From Bacilli bacterium (GTDB lineage Bacteria; Bacillota_I; Bacilli_A; RFN20; CAG-826), in NCBI GenBank assembly GCA_024698065.1, contig JAILRR010000064.1, forward strand, positions 1 to 35,584: a DNA stretch of 35,584 nucleotides. Reading direction: 5' to 3'. Each line of letters opens with the position of its first letter. The first letter of the stretch is position 1. Made by a program: the position numbers and the translations under genes. Below, piece by piece: positions 8,976-18,901 of the stretch. The notes beneath the pieces are model-generated. The model did no database searches and was not told the origin of the DNA. It worked only from the letters and a program-made list of their open reading frames with translations.

Positions 8976-10522
8976 TGGAAGGCCTCTTCGAACGTTTACT
9001 CACATATTACGGTCTTTCGAGGGAGGAGTATGAGAAACTCATACTTCCTCCTTCTTTTCGTTCAATCCCTCTCATAGATGATCATCCGATCGTCAAAAAG
9101 GCTATTGAGCGTTTGGAAAAAGCCCGCGATGCCAAAGAGAAGATCCTTATCTATGGCGATTACGATGCCGATGGCGTTTGTAGCGCTTCTATCTTATTAA
9201 GGTCTTTTAAGGAATTTGGCATCGATGCCAGTGGATATCTCCCATCAAGATACCTCGATGGCTATGGACTGACGGTTGAAAACGTCAAAAAGATCGCCGC
9301 TAAAGGGTTCTCTATTATCTTTACCTGTGATAACGGTGTCACAGCCCATGAGGCTCTCAAATGCGCAAAAGAACTTGGTGTTGAGGTCATAATCCTCGAC
9401 CACCATGAATTTGATGACGTTAAGCCTGAGTGCGACATCGTCATACATCCTGAAACTCTCTCCTATGGTGAATATCCAATCAGTGCCGGATATCTTTCCT
9501 TCCTTTTTAGCGAAGCGTTGCTAAAGAAGGTTGATAGTTATCTTCTTGTTTTAGGCGCCATCTCGACTATTAGCGACATGATGCCGATCAGGGGACATAA
9601 CCGTGAGATAGTCCGTCTCATGCTCGAAATCGTTAACAAAGAACCTCCAGAGGTCATCAGCCTTCTGACAGACAAACGCATCTTTGATGTTTCGACCTTC
9701 CAGATGGAGATCTGCCCGAAAATCAATGCGGTCGGAAGATTAGAAAAAGGAACTGAGATTAATAGGCTTTTGCATTACTTCGCCAATGATCTTAGCGACA
9801 AAGTGGCTTTGGCCAGATATCTCAACGAGGTCAATGCCAGAAGAAAAGAAATCACCAAAGAAGCAGAAGAATCCATCGAGATCAATGAGACGGATGCGGC
9901 AATAGTGGTGAAGGCCAATATGCCAGAAGGCTTGAACGGTCTTCTCGCCTCAAAGCTTCTTTCCGTCTATAAGAAACCGGTTTGTGTTTTTTCTGAAATG
10001 AACAAAAACCCCGATGTCCTTGTTGGATCTCTTAGGTCGGAAGAGGGTTTCGATGTTATTGAAGCTCTTGACGATGTAAGGGTTCCTTTGCTTACGAAAG
10101 GCGGACATCCTTTTGCGGCCGGCGTCTCCATTAACAAGAAGGATTTTGAGGCTTTCAAAAAGGATATGCTCTTCTCTGCTTTGAAACATAAGCTCTCACC
10201 AAAGAAACAAAACTATGTTCCACTAGTTTTAGGCGAATGTAGTATGCAAAGTTATCGTTTAATCGAATCTTTTGGTCCATTTGGTTTCTGCTGGGAAACG
10301 CCTAAATTTCTACTAACTAATCTTGACCCAAGTACGTTCACATATATCAAAGACGGTAAATACCTTTCCGTCAAAATATCATCTGATGTTCGTCTCTTCT
10401 CCTTTGAAATCAACGAGAATTCTTTCGATTTGGATTCGAAAGTCGACCTCGCTTGTTCGTTCAAGATAAATGAGTATAAAGGCAGGCGCAGTTTGGACAT
10501 TTTATGTCAAAAGACCTTCTAA
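8975..10522 (+). CDS. recJ: Single-stranded-DNA-specific exonuclease RecJ
   Basis: YGDYDADGVCSASIL, ILDHHEF, GHPFAAGVSI (DHH/DHHA1). Confidence 0.9.
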   Translation: MEGLFERLLTYYGLSREEYEKLILPPSFRSIPLIDDHPIVKKAIERLEKARDAKEKILIYGDYDADGVCSASILLRSFKEFGIDASGYLPSRYLDGYGLTVENVKKIAAKGFSIIFTCDNGVTAHEALKCAKELGVEVIILDHHEFDDVKPECDIVIHPETLSYGEYPISAGYLSFLFSEALLKKVDSYLLVLGAISTISDMMPIRGHNREIVRLMLEIVNKEPPEVISLLTDKRIFDVSTFQMEICPKINAVGRLEKGTEINRLLHYFANDLSDKVALARYLNEVNARRKEITKEAEESIEINETDAAIVVKANMPEGLNGLLASKLLSVYKKPVCVFSEMNKNPDVLVGSLRSEEGFDVIEALDDVRVPLLTKGGHPFAAGVSINKKDFEAFKKDMLFSALKHKLSPKKQNYVPLVLGECSMQSYRLIESFGPFGFCWETPKFLLTNLDPSTFTYIKDGKYLSVKISSDVRLFSFEINENSFDLDSKVDLACSFKINEYKGRRSLDILCQKTF

Positions 10523-10550
10523 ACTTGTTTAGAATCGTTTGTTTTAGAGT

Positions 10551-10556
10551 ATAATC
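10551..10556 (+). promoter_or_regulatory. -10 box TATAAT 8 nt before relA/spoT start
   Basis: TATAATcaacttgtATG-type spacing; no SD. Confidence 0.45.
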
Positions 10557-10564
10557 AACTTGTT

Positions 10565-12805
10565 ATGGTTAACAAAGTTGAGCCAAAACCAGAGAAAGAT
10601 GGCAAGAAGTTACTGCCTAATGGCGGTTACCCAATGCATTTTTTTGACGATGTCAAAGAGCTTTATTTCACCTACATCAAAAACCCTAAAGATAGGGAAT
10701 TGATCGAGAAGGCCTATCTTTTTGCTGCAAACAAACACGCCGGTGTTTTCCGTAAGAGCGGCGAAGCCTATATCCAGCATCCAATCGAAGTCGCTTATAT
10801 TCTCGCTTCTCTCCAGTGCGGACCAGAAACGATTGCAGCCGGTCTTTTACACGATGTTGTCGAAGACACGGATGCGACGATTCAAGACATCGAACGCGAA
10901 TTCACGCCTGACGTCGCCCTTATTGTCGACTCTCTTACGAAGATTCAACGTATGAAGCTCTCCCATAGGACCGAGCAGGATTTTGAAGCGGAGGATCACC
11001 GCAAAATCTTCCTTGGCATGGCGAAAGATGTTCGCGTTATTATCGTTAAACTTGCTGACCGTCTCCATAATTTGCGTACTCTTGATGCGTTGAAGCCTGA
11101 AAGACAACAGGCCCTTTCTAAAGAAACCCTCGATGTTTTCACACCGATCGCTCACCGTCTTGGTATCTACAAGATGCAAAGCGAGATGGAAGATCTTTCC
11201 CTTAAATACCTTGAGCCAACCAAATACAACGAGATCCTTACTTTGCTCAATGCTAGGGAAGCCGATCGCCAAGGTTCACTCGACGCTCTCCAAAAGCGTA
11301 TAGCCGACCTTCTCTTTGAGAACAAGATCAAGTTCCGTATGGAATCGCGCATTAAATCGATTTATTCGATTTATCGCAAGATGTATCTCAAACACTATAA
11401 CTTCGATGAACTCTACGATATTCTTGCTGTCCGTATCATTACCGACAGCGTTATGAACTGCTATACCATTCTTGGTATCATCCACGCTACATATAAGCCT
11501 GTTCCTGGTCGCCTTAAGGATTACATTGCTATGCCTAAGCCGAACCTTTACCAGTCTTTGCATACGACCATCGTTTCTGGTGATGGAAACATCTATGAGG
11601 TTCAGATAAGAACCGAGGAGATGGACGAAGTCGCTGAAAGCGGTGTTGCCGCACACTGGAGATATAAGGAAGGCGAGCATTATAACGCCAAAGAAGAGCA
11701 ACGCGACATCGAAGAAAAACTCCATTGGTTCCGTGATTTCGTCTCGATGAGCGCTGAAAACGAATCGGGAGACGCAAAGGAATATATTGCCGCTTTGGAA
11801 CACGATGTCTTCAACGCTAATGTTTATGTATTTACACCACTAGGCAAGGTCATAGACCTTCCTGCTGGCTCAACCGTTCTTGATTTCGCTTACCGTATCC
11901 ACACGAAGGTTGCCGAAAGCGCGGTGGGCGCTGTCGTCAATGGTGCCAACGCTGCCTTATCCACGGTTCTTAAAACTGGGGATGTCTGTGAGATCCGAAC
12001 CGCCAAAAACGCGCCAGGTCCTAATGATTCGTGGACCGATATTGCCAAGACTTCATCGGCCAAAGCTCATATCAGGCGCTATTTGCAGAAGAAGAATGAC
12101 TTCTTACGCGAGGATTCGATTAACAAAGGTCGCGAAAGCTGTCTTGAAGCATTTGGACAACAGGATATCGGTCAAGGGGAGATGGAAAAGCTCCTTAGCG
12201 ATCCTAAGACCCTTGAGCATTTCAACGCGAAGACTCTCGAAAATCTCTATGAACTCGTTGCTAATAGGAATCCGGCACCGTTTGCCATCGTCGATTTCCT
12301 CCGTGTTCGTAAGAAAACATCAAAACCAAATCTTGTCTCGGTAGTTCATACCGATTCGAAGACACCGGTTCTCGTTAACGGGGTCGACAATATCGCCATT
12401 TCCTTAGCGAAGTGCTGTACTCCTGTTCCGGGCGATGACATCGTCGGGTACGTCGTAAATGGAAAAGGAATTGTCGTTCATAGGGCATCATGTTCCAATG
12501 TTTCCAAAGGAAAACCGCGTCTAATCGACGTTCATTGGAATCCTGATTTGGGCCTCACTTCCAAATTCCCGGCTCTTATTAGGATTTACGCTAACGATCG
12601 TCCGAATCTGCTTGTCGACATAATGGGCGCTCTATCGACCAGAGGAGTCCTTGTCACCGACTTGAAGATTCATTTGATGGAAAAAACGATGAATGACATA
12701 GTCAACCTCACCATTTATGTCAGCGATAGTGCTACAATCTTACAGGTCTTCCAGACCATACTTGAAATCAAAGGCGTTTACAACGTTGAACGCGTAACGA
12801 AATAG
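10565..12805 (+). CDS. relA: Bifunctional (p)ppGpp synthetase/hydrolase RelA/SpoT family
   Basis: HD domain HDVVEDTD, synthetase YEVQIRTEEMD, TGS (VYVFTPLGKVIDLPAGSTVLDFAY), ACT domain. Confidence 0.96.
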   Translation: MVNKVEPKPEKDGKKLLPNGGYPMHFFDDVKELYFTYIKNPKDRELIEKAYLFAANKHAGVFRKSGEAYIQHPIEVAYILASLQCGPETIAAGLLHDVVEDTDATIQDIEREFTPDVALIVDSLTKIQRMKLSHRTEQDFEAEDHRKIFLGMAKDVRVIIVKLADRLHNLRTLDALKPERQQALSKETLDVFTPIAHRLGIYKMQSEMEDLSLKYLEPTKYNEILTLLNAREADRQGSLDALQKRIADLLFENKIKFRMESRIKSIYSIYRKMYLKHYNFDELYDILAVRIITDSVMNCYTILGIIHATYKPVPGRLKDYIAMPKPNLYQSLHTTIVSGDGNIYEVQIRTEEMDEVAESGVAAHWRYKEGEHYNAKEEQRDIEEKLHWFRDFVSMSAENESGDAKEYIAALEHDVFNANVYVFTPLGKVIDLPAGSTVLDFAYRIHTKVAESAVGAVVNGANAALSTVLKTGDVCEIRTAKNAPGPNDSWTDIAKTSSAKAHIRRYLQKKNDFLREDSINKGRESCLEAFGQQDIGQGEMEKLLSDPKTLEHFNAKTLENLYELVANRNPAPFAIVDFLRVRKKTSKPNLVSVVHTDSKTPVLVNGVDNIAISLAKCCTPVPGDDIVGYVVNGKGIVVHRASCSNVSKGKPRLIDVHWNPDLGLTSKFPALIRIYANDRPNLLVDIMGALSTRGVLVTDLKIHLMEKTMNDIVNLTIYVSDSATILQVFQTILEIKGVYNVERVTK

Positions 12806-12818
12806 AAAGGAAAGTTAC

Positions 12819-14132
12819 ATGCCAAATTACCAGCCAGTCAAAGGTACGCACGATATCTATGGCAAAGAAGCCATCGGTATGCGTTATATCGAAGCCGTCT
12901 TAGGAGCGGCTTGCGAACTCTACGGTTATAAGGAAATAATCGTCCCATCGATGGAATACACCGAAGTCTTTGCTCGTGGAACGGGCGAAGGCAGCGATAT
13001 CGTCCGCAAAGAGATGTACACCTTCCTTGACAAAGGAGACCGCAGCATCACCCTCCGTCCGGAATTCACCGCCGGTGTCATGCGTGCCATCATCTCAAAC
13101 AAGCTTTATGCAGGGGATCTTCCTCTCAAACTTTATTACCAAGGCCCAGCCTTCCGTTATGAAAGGCCGCAGCTTGGTCGTTATCGCCAGTTCCACCAGT
13201 TCGGTGTCGAAGAAGTTGGCTTAGATAGCTCTAGAGCTGATGCCGAGTGCATTTGCTTAGCTGTCAGCGCCCTTCAGATGCTTGGCTTTGAGAACGTCAA
13301 ACTCAAGATCAACTCCCTAGGAGACAACGAAACCAGAGCCGCTTACCGCGAAGCTTTGGTCAAATACTTCGGCGAGCATATCGATGAGATGTGCGACGAT
13401 TGCAAAGAGCGTATCAAACTTAATCCTCTTCGCATCCTCGATTGCAAAGTCGAGCACGACCAGGAAATCGCCAAAGGCGCTCCAAGAATCAAAGATTATC
13501 TCAGCGAAGCGAGTGAGAAGCGTTTCTACGAAACCTTGAACATCATCAACGCCATGGGAATTGATTATGAGATCGACGAGAATCTCGTCCGCGGACTTGA
13601 TTACTACAGCGAAGTCGTCTTCGAAATCCATCTTACGAGCCCAGAAAACAAAGACTACGGCGCGGTTTGCGGCGGTGGCCATTATGGCGGACTCATCAAA
13701 GGCCTTGGCGGACCTGACTTAGCCGGCGTTGGCTTTGCCATGGGTTTAGAGCGCGTCTATAGCCTTATGGAAGACAGCCATCTTCTCGATCATCTTGAAG
13801 AAGGCGTTGACCTCTACGTCATGCCTGTCGGAGACAAAGTCCTTGATTCTGCCTTCGAAATCACGATGGCCTGCCGCTCATTCGGCTATTCAACTGAAAC
13901 CCCATTGGCCGCTCTTAAATTCGGCACCATGTTCAAGAAAGCCGAACACTTAGGCGCTAAGTACGCCCTCATCGTTGGCGAAGAAGAAATGGCCAACGGC
14001 ATCCTTAAGATCAAAAATCTCCAAAGCCAAGAACAGAAGGAGATTTCCTTAGAAAACCTTCAGGAGGAGCTTGACAGCATCTTCCACGAAGGACACGAAG
14101 AACATCATCACTGTCATTGCCACGAAGAGTAA
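12819..14132 (+). CDS. hisS: Histidine--tRNA ligase with His/Cys-rich C-terminal tail
   Basis: KGTHDIYGKEA, LRPEFTAGVMRA, LVRGLDYYSEVVFEI; tail FHEGHEEHHHCHCHEE. Confidence 0.96.
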   Translation: MPNYQPVKGTHDIYGKEAIGMRYIEAVLGAACELYGYKEIIVPSMEYTEVFARGTGEGSDIVRKEMYTFLDKGDRSITLRPEFTAGVMRAIISNKLYAGDLPLKLYYQGPAFRYERPQLGRYRQFHQFGVEEVGLDSSRADAECICLAVSALQMLGFENVKLKINSLGDNETRAAYREALVKYFGEHIDEMCDDCKERIKLNPLRILDCKVEHDQEIAKGAPRIKDYLSEASEKRFYETLNIINAMGIDYEIDENLVRGLDYYSEVVFEIHLTSPENKDYGAVCGGGHYGGLIKGLGGPDLAGVGFAMGLERVYSLMEDSHLLDHLEEGVDLYVMPVGDKVLDSAFEITMACRSFGYSTETPLAALKFGTMFKKAEHLGAKYALIVGEEEMANGILKIKNLQSQEQKEISLENLQEELDSIFHEGHEEHHHCHCHEE

Positions 14133-14148
14133 TTGAAAAGGAGAACAA

Positions 14149-15882
14149 ATGGAAAGAACAGATTACAATGGCGAGCTACGTTTATCTGACGTTGGCCGCG
14201 AAGTAAAGCTTGTTGGCTGGGTTTCTACAAGAAGAAGACTCGGCGCCATCGAGTTTATTGACTTACGCGACAACACCGGAATCGTCCAGCTCATGATTAA
14301 AGAAGGAGTTGAAGTCCCTGATGTCAGAAACGAGTTTGTCATTTCTGTCACTGGAACCGTCTCCAAGAAAGAAGTTCCAAACCCAAAGCTTCCTACCGGT
14401 GATATCGAAGTCATCGTCAAAGAGCTTAAAGTGGTCAACAAGGCTGAGAACCCGCCTTTCATAATTGCCGATAAGACCGATGCTTTGGAAGAAACCCGCC
14501 TTCAGTATCGTTACCTTGATCTCCGCCGCCCAGAGATGCAGCGTCGTCTCCGTGTCAGAGCTAAGATCGTCCAGCTTACCCATGAGTATCTCGATAAAAA
14601 CCGTTTCTTAGAAGTGGAAACCCCAATCCTTAATTTGGCCACTCCAGAAGGCGCACGTGACTATATCGTCCCATCCCGTCTTCACCACGGTTCCTTCTAC
14701 GCCCTTCCACAGTCTCCTCAGCTCTTCAAACAGCTCCTTATGATCGGCGGAATCGAGCGTTATTACCAAATTGCAAAGTGTTTCCGTGACGAAGATTTGC
14801 GCGCTGACCGTCAGCCTGAGTTCACTCAGATCGACGTCGAGTGCTCATTCATGGAACAAGATGACATCCTCACCCTTTGCGAAGGGATGCTTCAGCGCTA
14901 TTTCAAAGAAATAGTCAATTACGATGTTAAGCTTCCTCTTCGCCGTATGGATTATTGGGATGCCATGGACACTTATGGCAGCGATAAGCCAGATACCCGT
15001 TATGAGTTAACCCTCAAGGATGTCTATGCCATCATGAAGAAAACCAGCTTTGCTGGATTTGAAGATGCCCAGTACATCCGTGCCATCGTCATTCCTAACC
15101 ATGCTACCGAAACTAGCCGCAAAGTTCTTGATGAACTTCAAGTCGAAGCCAGAAAGTTCGGTCTTAAGGGCGTTATGTCCCTTAAATACAATGGCGGTGC
15201 TTTAAGCGGATCGTTCACCAAATTCATGGATGAAGCCACCCAGAAAGAATTGATTGAGACCTTATCCCTTAAGGAAGACGATCTCGTCTTATTCGCTGGT
15301 TCGCCATATCGCCGTGATGTCGACTTCGGTCTTGGCGCTTTAAGAACCCGCTTCGCCAAAGAAATGGGTCTTATAAAACCTGGAACCTACGACCTCCTTT
15401 GGGTTATCAACTTCCCAATGTTCGATAAAATCGAAGGAACGGAAGATCAGTACACAGCAGAACATCACCCATTCACCCGTCCACGCGACGAGGATCTCAA
15501 ATATCTCGACACCGATCCTGAGAAGGTTTTAGCCTACGCTTACGATATCTGCATCAACGGATACGAAGCCGGTGGTGGAACTTTAAGAATCTATGACCAC
15601 GACACGCAGTGGAAGATCTTCAAACTCTTAGGTCTTAGCGACGAAGACGTCGCCAAGAAGTTTGGTTGGTTCATCGATGCCTTCAAGTATGGAGCCCCGC
15701 CCCATGGTGGATTCGCTCTTGGTCTTGACCGCTTGTCGATGATTCTCTCCGGCACCGATAACATCCGCGATGTTGAGGCATTCCCAAAGAACCTTCAGGC
15801 CGTGGATCCAATGTCCAAAGCCCCGGCTGGAGTCAGCCAAGAGGCTCTCGATACAGTTGGTATCGAATTAAAGAAGGAATAA
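14149..15882 (+). CDS. aspS: Aspartate--tRNA ligase
   Basis: OB fold, YLDLRRPEMQRRLRVRAKI, FRDEDLRADRQPEFTQIDVE, GFALGLDRL. Confidence 0.97.
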   Translation: MERTDYNGELRLSDVGREVKLVGWVSTRRRLGAIEFIDLRDNTGIVQLMIKEGVEVPDVRNEFVISVTGTVSKKEVPNPKLPTGDIEVIVKELKVVNKAENPPFIIADKTDALEETRLQYRYLDLRRPEMQRRLRVRAKIVQLTHEYLDKNRFLEVETPILNLATPEGARDYIVPSRLHHGSFYALPQSPQLFKQLLMIGGIERYYQIAKCFRDEDLRADRQPEFTQIDVECSFMEQDDILTLCEGMLQRYFKEIVNYDVKLPLRRMDYWDAMDTYGSDKPDTRYELTLKDVYAIMKKTSFAGFEDAQYIRAIVIPNHATETSRKVLDELQVEARKFGLKGVMSLKYNGGALSGSFTKFMDEATQKELIETLSLKEDDLVLFAGSPYRRDVDFGLGALRTRFAKEMGLIKPGTYDLLWVINFPMFDKIEGTEDQYTAEHHPFTRPRDEDLKYLDTDPEKVLAYAYDICINGYEAGGGTLRIYDHDTQWKIFKLLGLSDEDVAKKFGWFIDAFKYGAPPHGGFALGLDRLSMILSGTDNIRDVEAFPKNLQAVDPMSKAPAGVSQEALDTVGIELKKE

Positions 15883-15884
15883 AT

Positions 15885-15903
15885 AATATTCTAAAAGAAT
15901 ATT
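15885..15903 (+). repeat. Perfect inverted repeat AATATTCT-aaa-AGAATATT upstream of tkt
   Basis: 8-bp perfect arms, 3-nt spacer, no T-tract. Confidence 0.6.
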
Positions 15904-15948
15904 AGTTAAACTAAATAATGACTAAAAATCTACTAAGGAGAAAACAGA

Positions 15949-17922
15949 ATGATTAGTCGCTTCAATGAAAAGGATGCGCTCGCAGTCAGCGCCATCCGCG
16001 CTCTCGTTATTGACGAGATCAACAAGGCCAACAGTGGCCACCCAGGCATGGCGCTTGATATCGCACCAGCCCTCTACGTTCTTTATAAGAACCACCTTGT
16101 CGCTGACCCAAAGCACCCAGAATGGATCAATCGCGACCGTTTCGTCCTTTCTAGCGGACACAACAGCGCTCTTCTCTACGCCATGCTTCATGTTGCTGGC
16201 TATGAAGTGAGCCTTGATGATATCAAACAGTTCCGTCAGCTCAACTCCAAGACCCCAGGCCATCCTGAATATGGCTGGACCAAAGGCGTTGATGCTACCG
16301 GTGGACCTTTAGGTCAGGGCGTTGCCCAAGCCGTTGGTATGGCGATGGCCGAAGAAAAAATCCGTGGTTCCTATGCCGAAGGCGAAAAGATCATGGATCA
16401 CTATACCTACTGTCTTTGTGGCGATGGCTGCTTAGAAGAAGGCATTGCCCAGGAAGCTATCTCCCTTGCCGGTATGCAGAAGCTCGGCAAACTCATCCTT
16501 ATCTATGATAAGAACACCTCAACCCTCGATGGTCCAACTTCCAACTCCATGACCGAAGACGAGATTCTTCGCTTCAAAGCTATGGAGTGGAATGTCCTCG
16601 AAGTCAAAGATGGCAACGACCTTGATGAAATCGATGCTGCCTTAACTGAGGCTCACAAGCATTCTGATGCTCCAACCATGATTCTTATCAACACCGTTAT
16701 CGGTTATGGTTCTCCAAAAGCCGGAAGCCACACCACCCACGGATCTCCTTTGGGAGAAGAAGCTGGTGCCGCTACCAAGAAGGCTCTTGGTTTTGACTTC
16801 CCTCCATTCACCGTTCCAGAATCCACCTATGCTGAGTTCAATGAGAACTTTGGCAAGCGTGGTGCGAAAGCTTATGCCGATTATCAGGCTACCTATGCCG
16901 CCTATGGCAAAGCCCATCCAGAGGACTTAAAGGTCTTCGAAGCCGCCTTCAAGCGCGATGTCAAAGCCTTCAAGTTCGCCGATCCATCTGTCGCCGAGAA
17001 ACCAGAGGCTACCCGTAATTCCAGTGGCCGTATGCTTGTTGAAGTTGCCGCCAACATCCCATTCACCTTTGGTGGAAGTGCTGACGTCGCCTCGAGCGTC
17101 AAGACCGCCATCCCAGGCGATCCAGGCTTCGATGCCGAACACCGTGCCGCCAAGAATATCAACTGGGGTATCCGTGAATTCGCCATGGCTGCTGCCCAGA
17201 ACGGTATGTTGCTTCATGGTGGTTTAACCACCTACGTTGGCTGCTTCTTGGTCTTCAGTGACTATATGAAGAACGCCATCCGTATGAGCGCTATTCAGCA
17301 CTTACCAGCCATTTATCTATTCTCCCACGACTCCATCGCCGTTGGCGAAGATGGTCCAACCCACGAACCAATCGAGCAGCTTGTTGCCCTTAGAAGCATC
17401 CCAGGTGTCGAAGTTCTCCGTCCAGCCGATACCAAAGAGTGCTTTGCCGCTTGGCGTTTAGCTCTTGAAACCAAGGATCACCCAGTCTGTCTTATCCTTT
17501 CCCGTCAGAACCTCCGCAACCTCGAGAAATCTTCTCTTGAGACCGTTGCAGATGGTGCTTACGTCGAAAAGAAGGAGGAGAAAGCCGACCTTGAGCTCAT
17601 CGCTACCGGAAGTGAAGTCGGTCTTGCCCTTGATGCTGCCGCCCTTCTCAAAGAGAAAGGCATCAAAGCCAGCGTCATCTCCATGCCAAGCGTTGAGCGT
17701 TTCGAGAAGCTCCCACAGGCTAAGAAAGACGCCATCATCACTCTTCCAAAAGCCAAACGCGTCGCTATCGAGATGTTAAGCGGCCTTTCTTGGTACAAAT
17801 ATGCCGACAACGTCATCTCCCAGGATGAATTCGGTTACAGCGCCCCAGCTGATCAGGTCATGGATGTCTGTGGCTTCACCGCTGAGAAAGTGGCTGCCAA
17901 GATTGCCAAACTTATCGCGTAG
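15949..17922 (+). CDS. tkt: Transketolase
   Basis: NSGHPGMALDIAPALYVLY, GHPEYGWTKGVDATGGPLGQG, DSIAVGEDGPTHEPIEQL; SD AAGGAG. Confidence 0.97.
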   Translation: MISRFNEKDALAVSAIRALVIDEINKANSGHPGMALDIAPALYVLYKNHLVADPKHPEWINRDRFVLSSGHNSALLYAMLHVAGYEVSLDDIKQFRQLNSKTPGHPEYGWTKGVDATGGPLGQGVAQAVGMAMAEEKIRGSYAEGEKIMDHYTYCLCGDGCLEEGIAQEAISLAGMQKLGKLILIYDKNTSTLDGPTSNSMTEDEILRFKAMEWNVLEVKDGNDLDEIDAALTEAHKHSDAPTMILINTVIGYGSPKAGSHTTHGSPLGEEAGAATKKALGFDFPPFTVPESTYAEFNENFGKRGAKAYADYQATYAAYGKAHPEDLKVFEAAFKRDVKAFKFADPSVAEKPEATRNSSGRMLVEVAANIPFTFGGSADVASSVKTAIPGDPGFDAEHRAAKNINWGIREFAMAAAQNGMLLHGGLTTYVGCFLVFSDYMKNAIRMSAIQHLPAIYLFSHDSIAVGEDGPTHEPIEQLVALRSIPGVEVLRPADTKECFAAWRLALETKDHPVCLILSRQNLRNLEKSSLETVADGAYVEKKEEKADLELIATGSEVGLALDAAALLKEKGIKASVISMPSVERFEKLPQAKKDAIITLPKAKRVAIEMLSGLSWYKYADNVISQDEFGYSAPADQVMDVCGFTAEKVAAKIAKLIA

Positions 17923-17925
17923 TAC

Positions 17926-17954
17926 TTTCATTGCTTCGGTATTTTCATTAAAAT
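17926..17954 (+). promoter_or_regulatory. Putative promoter of yqhY, predicting a leaderless mRNA
   Basis: TTTCAT-17-TAAAAT then 6 nt (aaactc) to ATG 17961; no SD. Confidence 0.45.
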
Positions 17955-17960
17955 AAACTC

Positions 17961-18356
17961 ATGAGCGATTTCTACTATCTCAACAATTACCAGCAAGCTG
18001 GGAAGATGGGTATCTCGAGAAAAGCCTTCGAGAATATCGTCACCATCGCGAGTAACAATCTCCAGAATGTCAAAATCAACAACTATGGAGAGACTCTTAC
18101 CCGTCTTGGCAACATCATCTCCGCTGTCCGCCCGGTCAAAGCTTTCTTCAAGAAAGACGGCCGAGTTGATTTGATGCTCGATGTTGTGGTGGGTGGAAAC
18201 GTGACCGCGATTGCCGATCTTTGCACGAGAATCCAGGAAGAGGTTTCCAACAGCATTTCAATGATGTGTGAGACTGTTCCTGTTTCCGTGGAAATCAGGG
18301 TCTCTAAGGAAAAACCTGCAAAGAAGCCTTCAGATAAAAAGGCTAAAAAGGCTTAA
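17961..18356 (+). CDS. Asp23/Gls24 family protein (YqhY-like)
   Basis: Asp23-like fold sequence (VRPVKAFFKKDGRVDLMLDVVVGGNVTAIADLCTRIQEEV); adjacent to nusB as in B. subtilis yqhY-nusB. Confidence 0.75.
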   Translation: MSDFYYLNNYQQAGKMGISRKAFENIVTIASNNLQNVKINNYGETLTRLGNIISAVRPVKAFFKKDGRVDLMLDVVVGGNVTAIADLCTRIQEEVSNSISMMCETVPVSVEIRVSKEKPAKKPSDKKAKKA

Positions 18357-18386
18357 TAGCCGCAAAAGATTACTTTAGTAATGTCT

Positions 18387-18417
18387 GGTGCCATCTAAAA
18401 AAGGTGGCACCTTTTGT
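18387..18417 (+). terminator. Rho-independent terminator after the Asp23-family gene
   Basis: GGTGCCA-tctaaaaaagg-TGGCACC TTTTGTTT. Confidence 0.8.
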
Positions 18418-18484
18418 TTACCCCTTTTTCTTTCTATTAGATGTGGTAAACTTAGTAGCCTTAATTTCAGGAGGCTTGATCTTT

Positions 18485-18901
18485 ATGGAAAAAACACTAT
18501 CCCGCAACAAAGCCCATGACATCGCACTTTTCGCGATTTATGACGTTCTGACATATTCTGCAGCGAAGCTCCCAGCTCCAATCGAGGATATCGTCAGCGG
18601 CTTAACTGAGCAGTCTTTCGAGGATAGTGATTTTTTTGTTAAGGAAATGGTTTTGGCCATGGTCAAACACTATCAAGAGATCATCCCGATATTTGAGAAG
18701 AACATGAGAAAGTGGACGTTCGACCGTCTTAACCTTCTCGAGCAAGCTTTGCTTTTGCTTGCCTATTGCCAGTCTTATTACAGCGTCGAGAAAACAGATA
18801 AAGCCATCATCATTAACGTTTCTGTTGAGTTGGCTAAGAAATATCTGAGCGATAACGACTATAAATTCGTTAATGCGATTCTGGATAAGGTCTTGGCTTA
18901 A
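18485..18901 (+). CDS. nusB: Transcription antitermination factor NusB
   Basis: MEKTLSRNKAHDIALFAIYDVL...NRWTFDRLNLLEQALLLLA-like; SD AGGAGG supports ATG 18485 over the ORF-track start 18404. Confidence 0.85.
   Translation: MEKTLSRNKAHDIALFAIYDVLTYSAAKLPAPIEDIVSGLTEQSFEDSDFFVKEMVLAMVKHYQEIIPIFEKNMRKWTFDRLNLLEQALLLLAYCQSYYSVEKTDKAIIINVSVELAKKYLSDNDYKFVNAILDKVLA

Noticed and set aside
18404-18484. N-terminal extension of nusB from the ORF track
   Set aside because: Extension begins inside the preceding terminator hairpin; a strong AGGAGG SD precedes ATG 18485.
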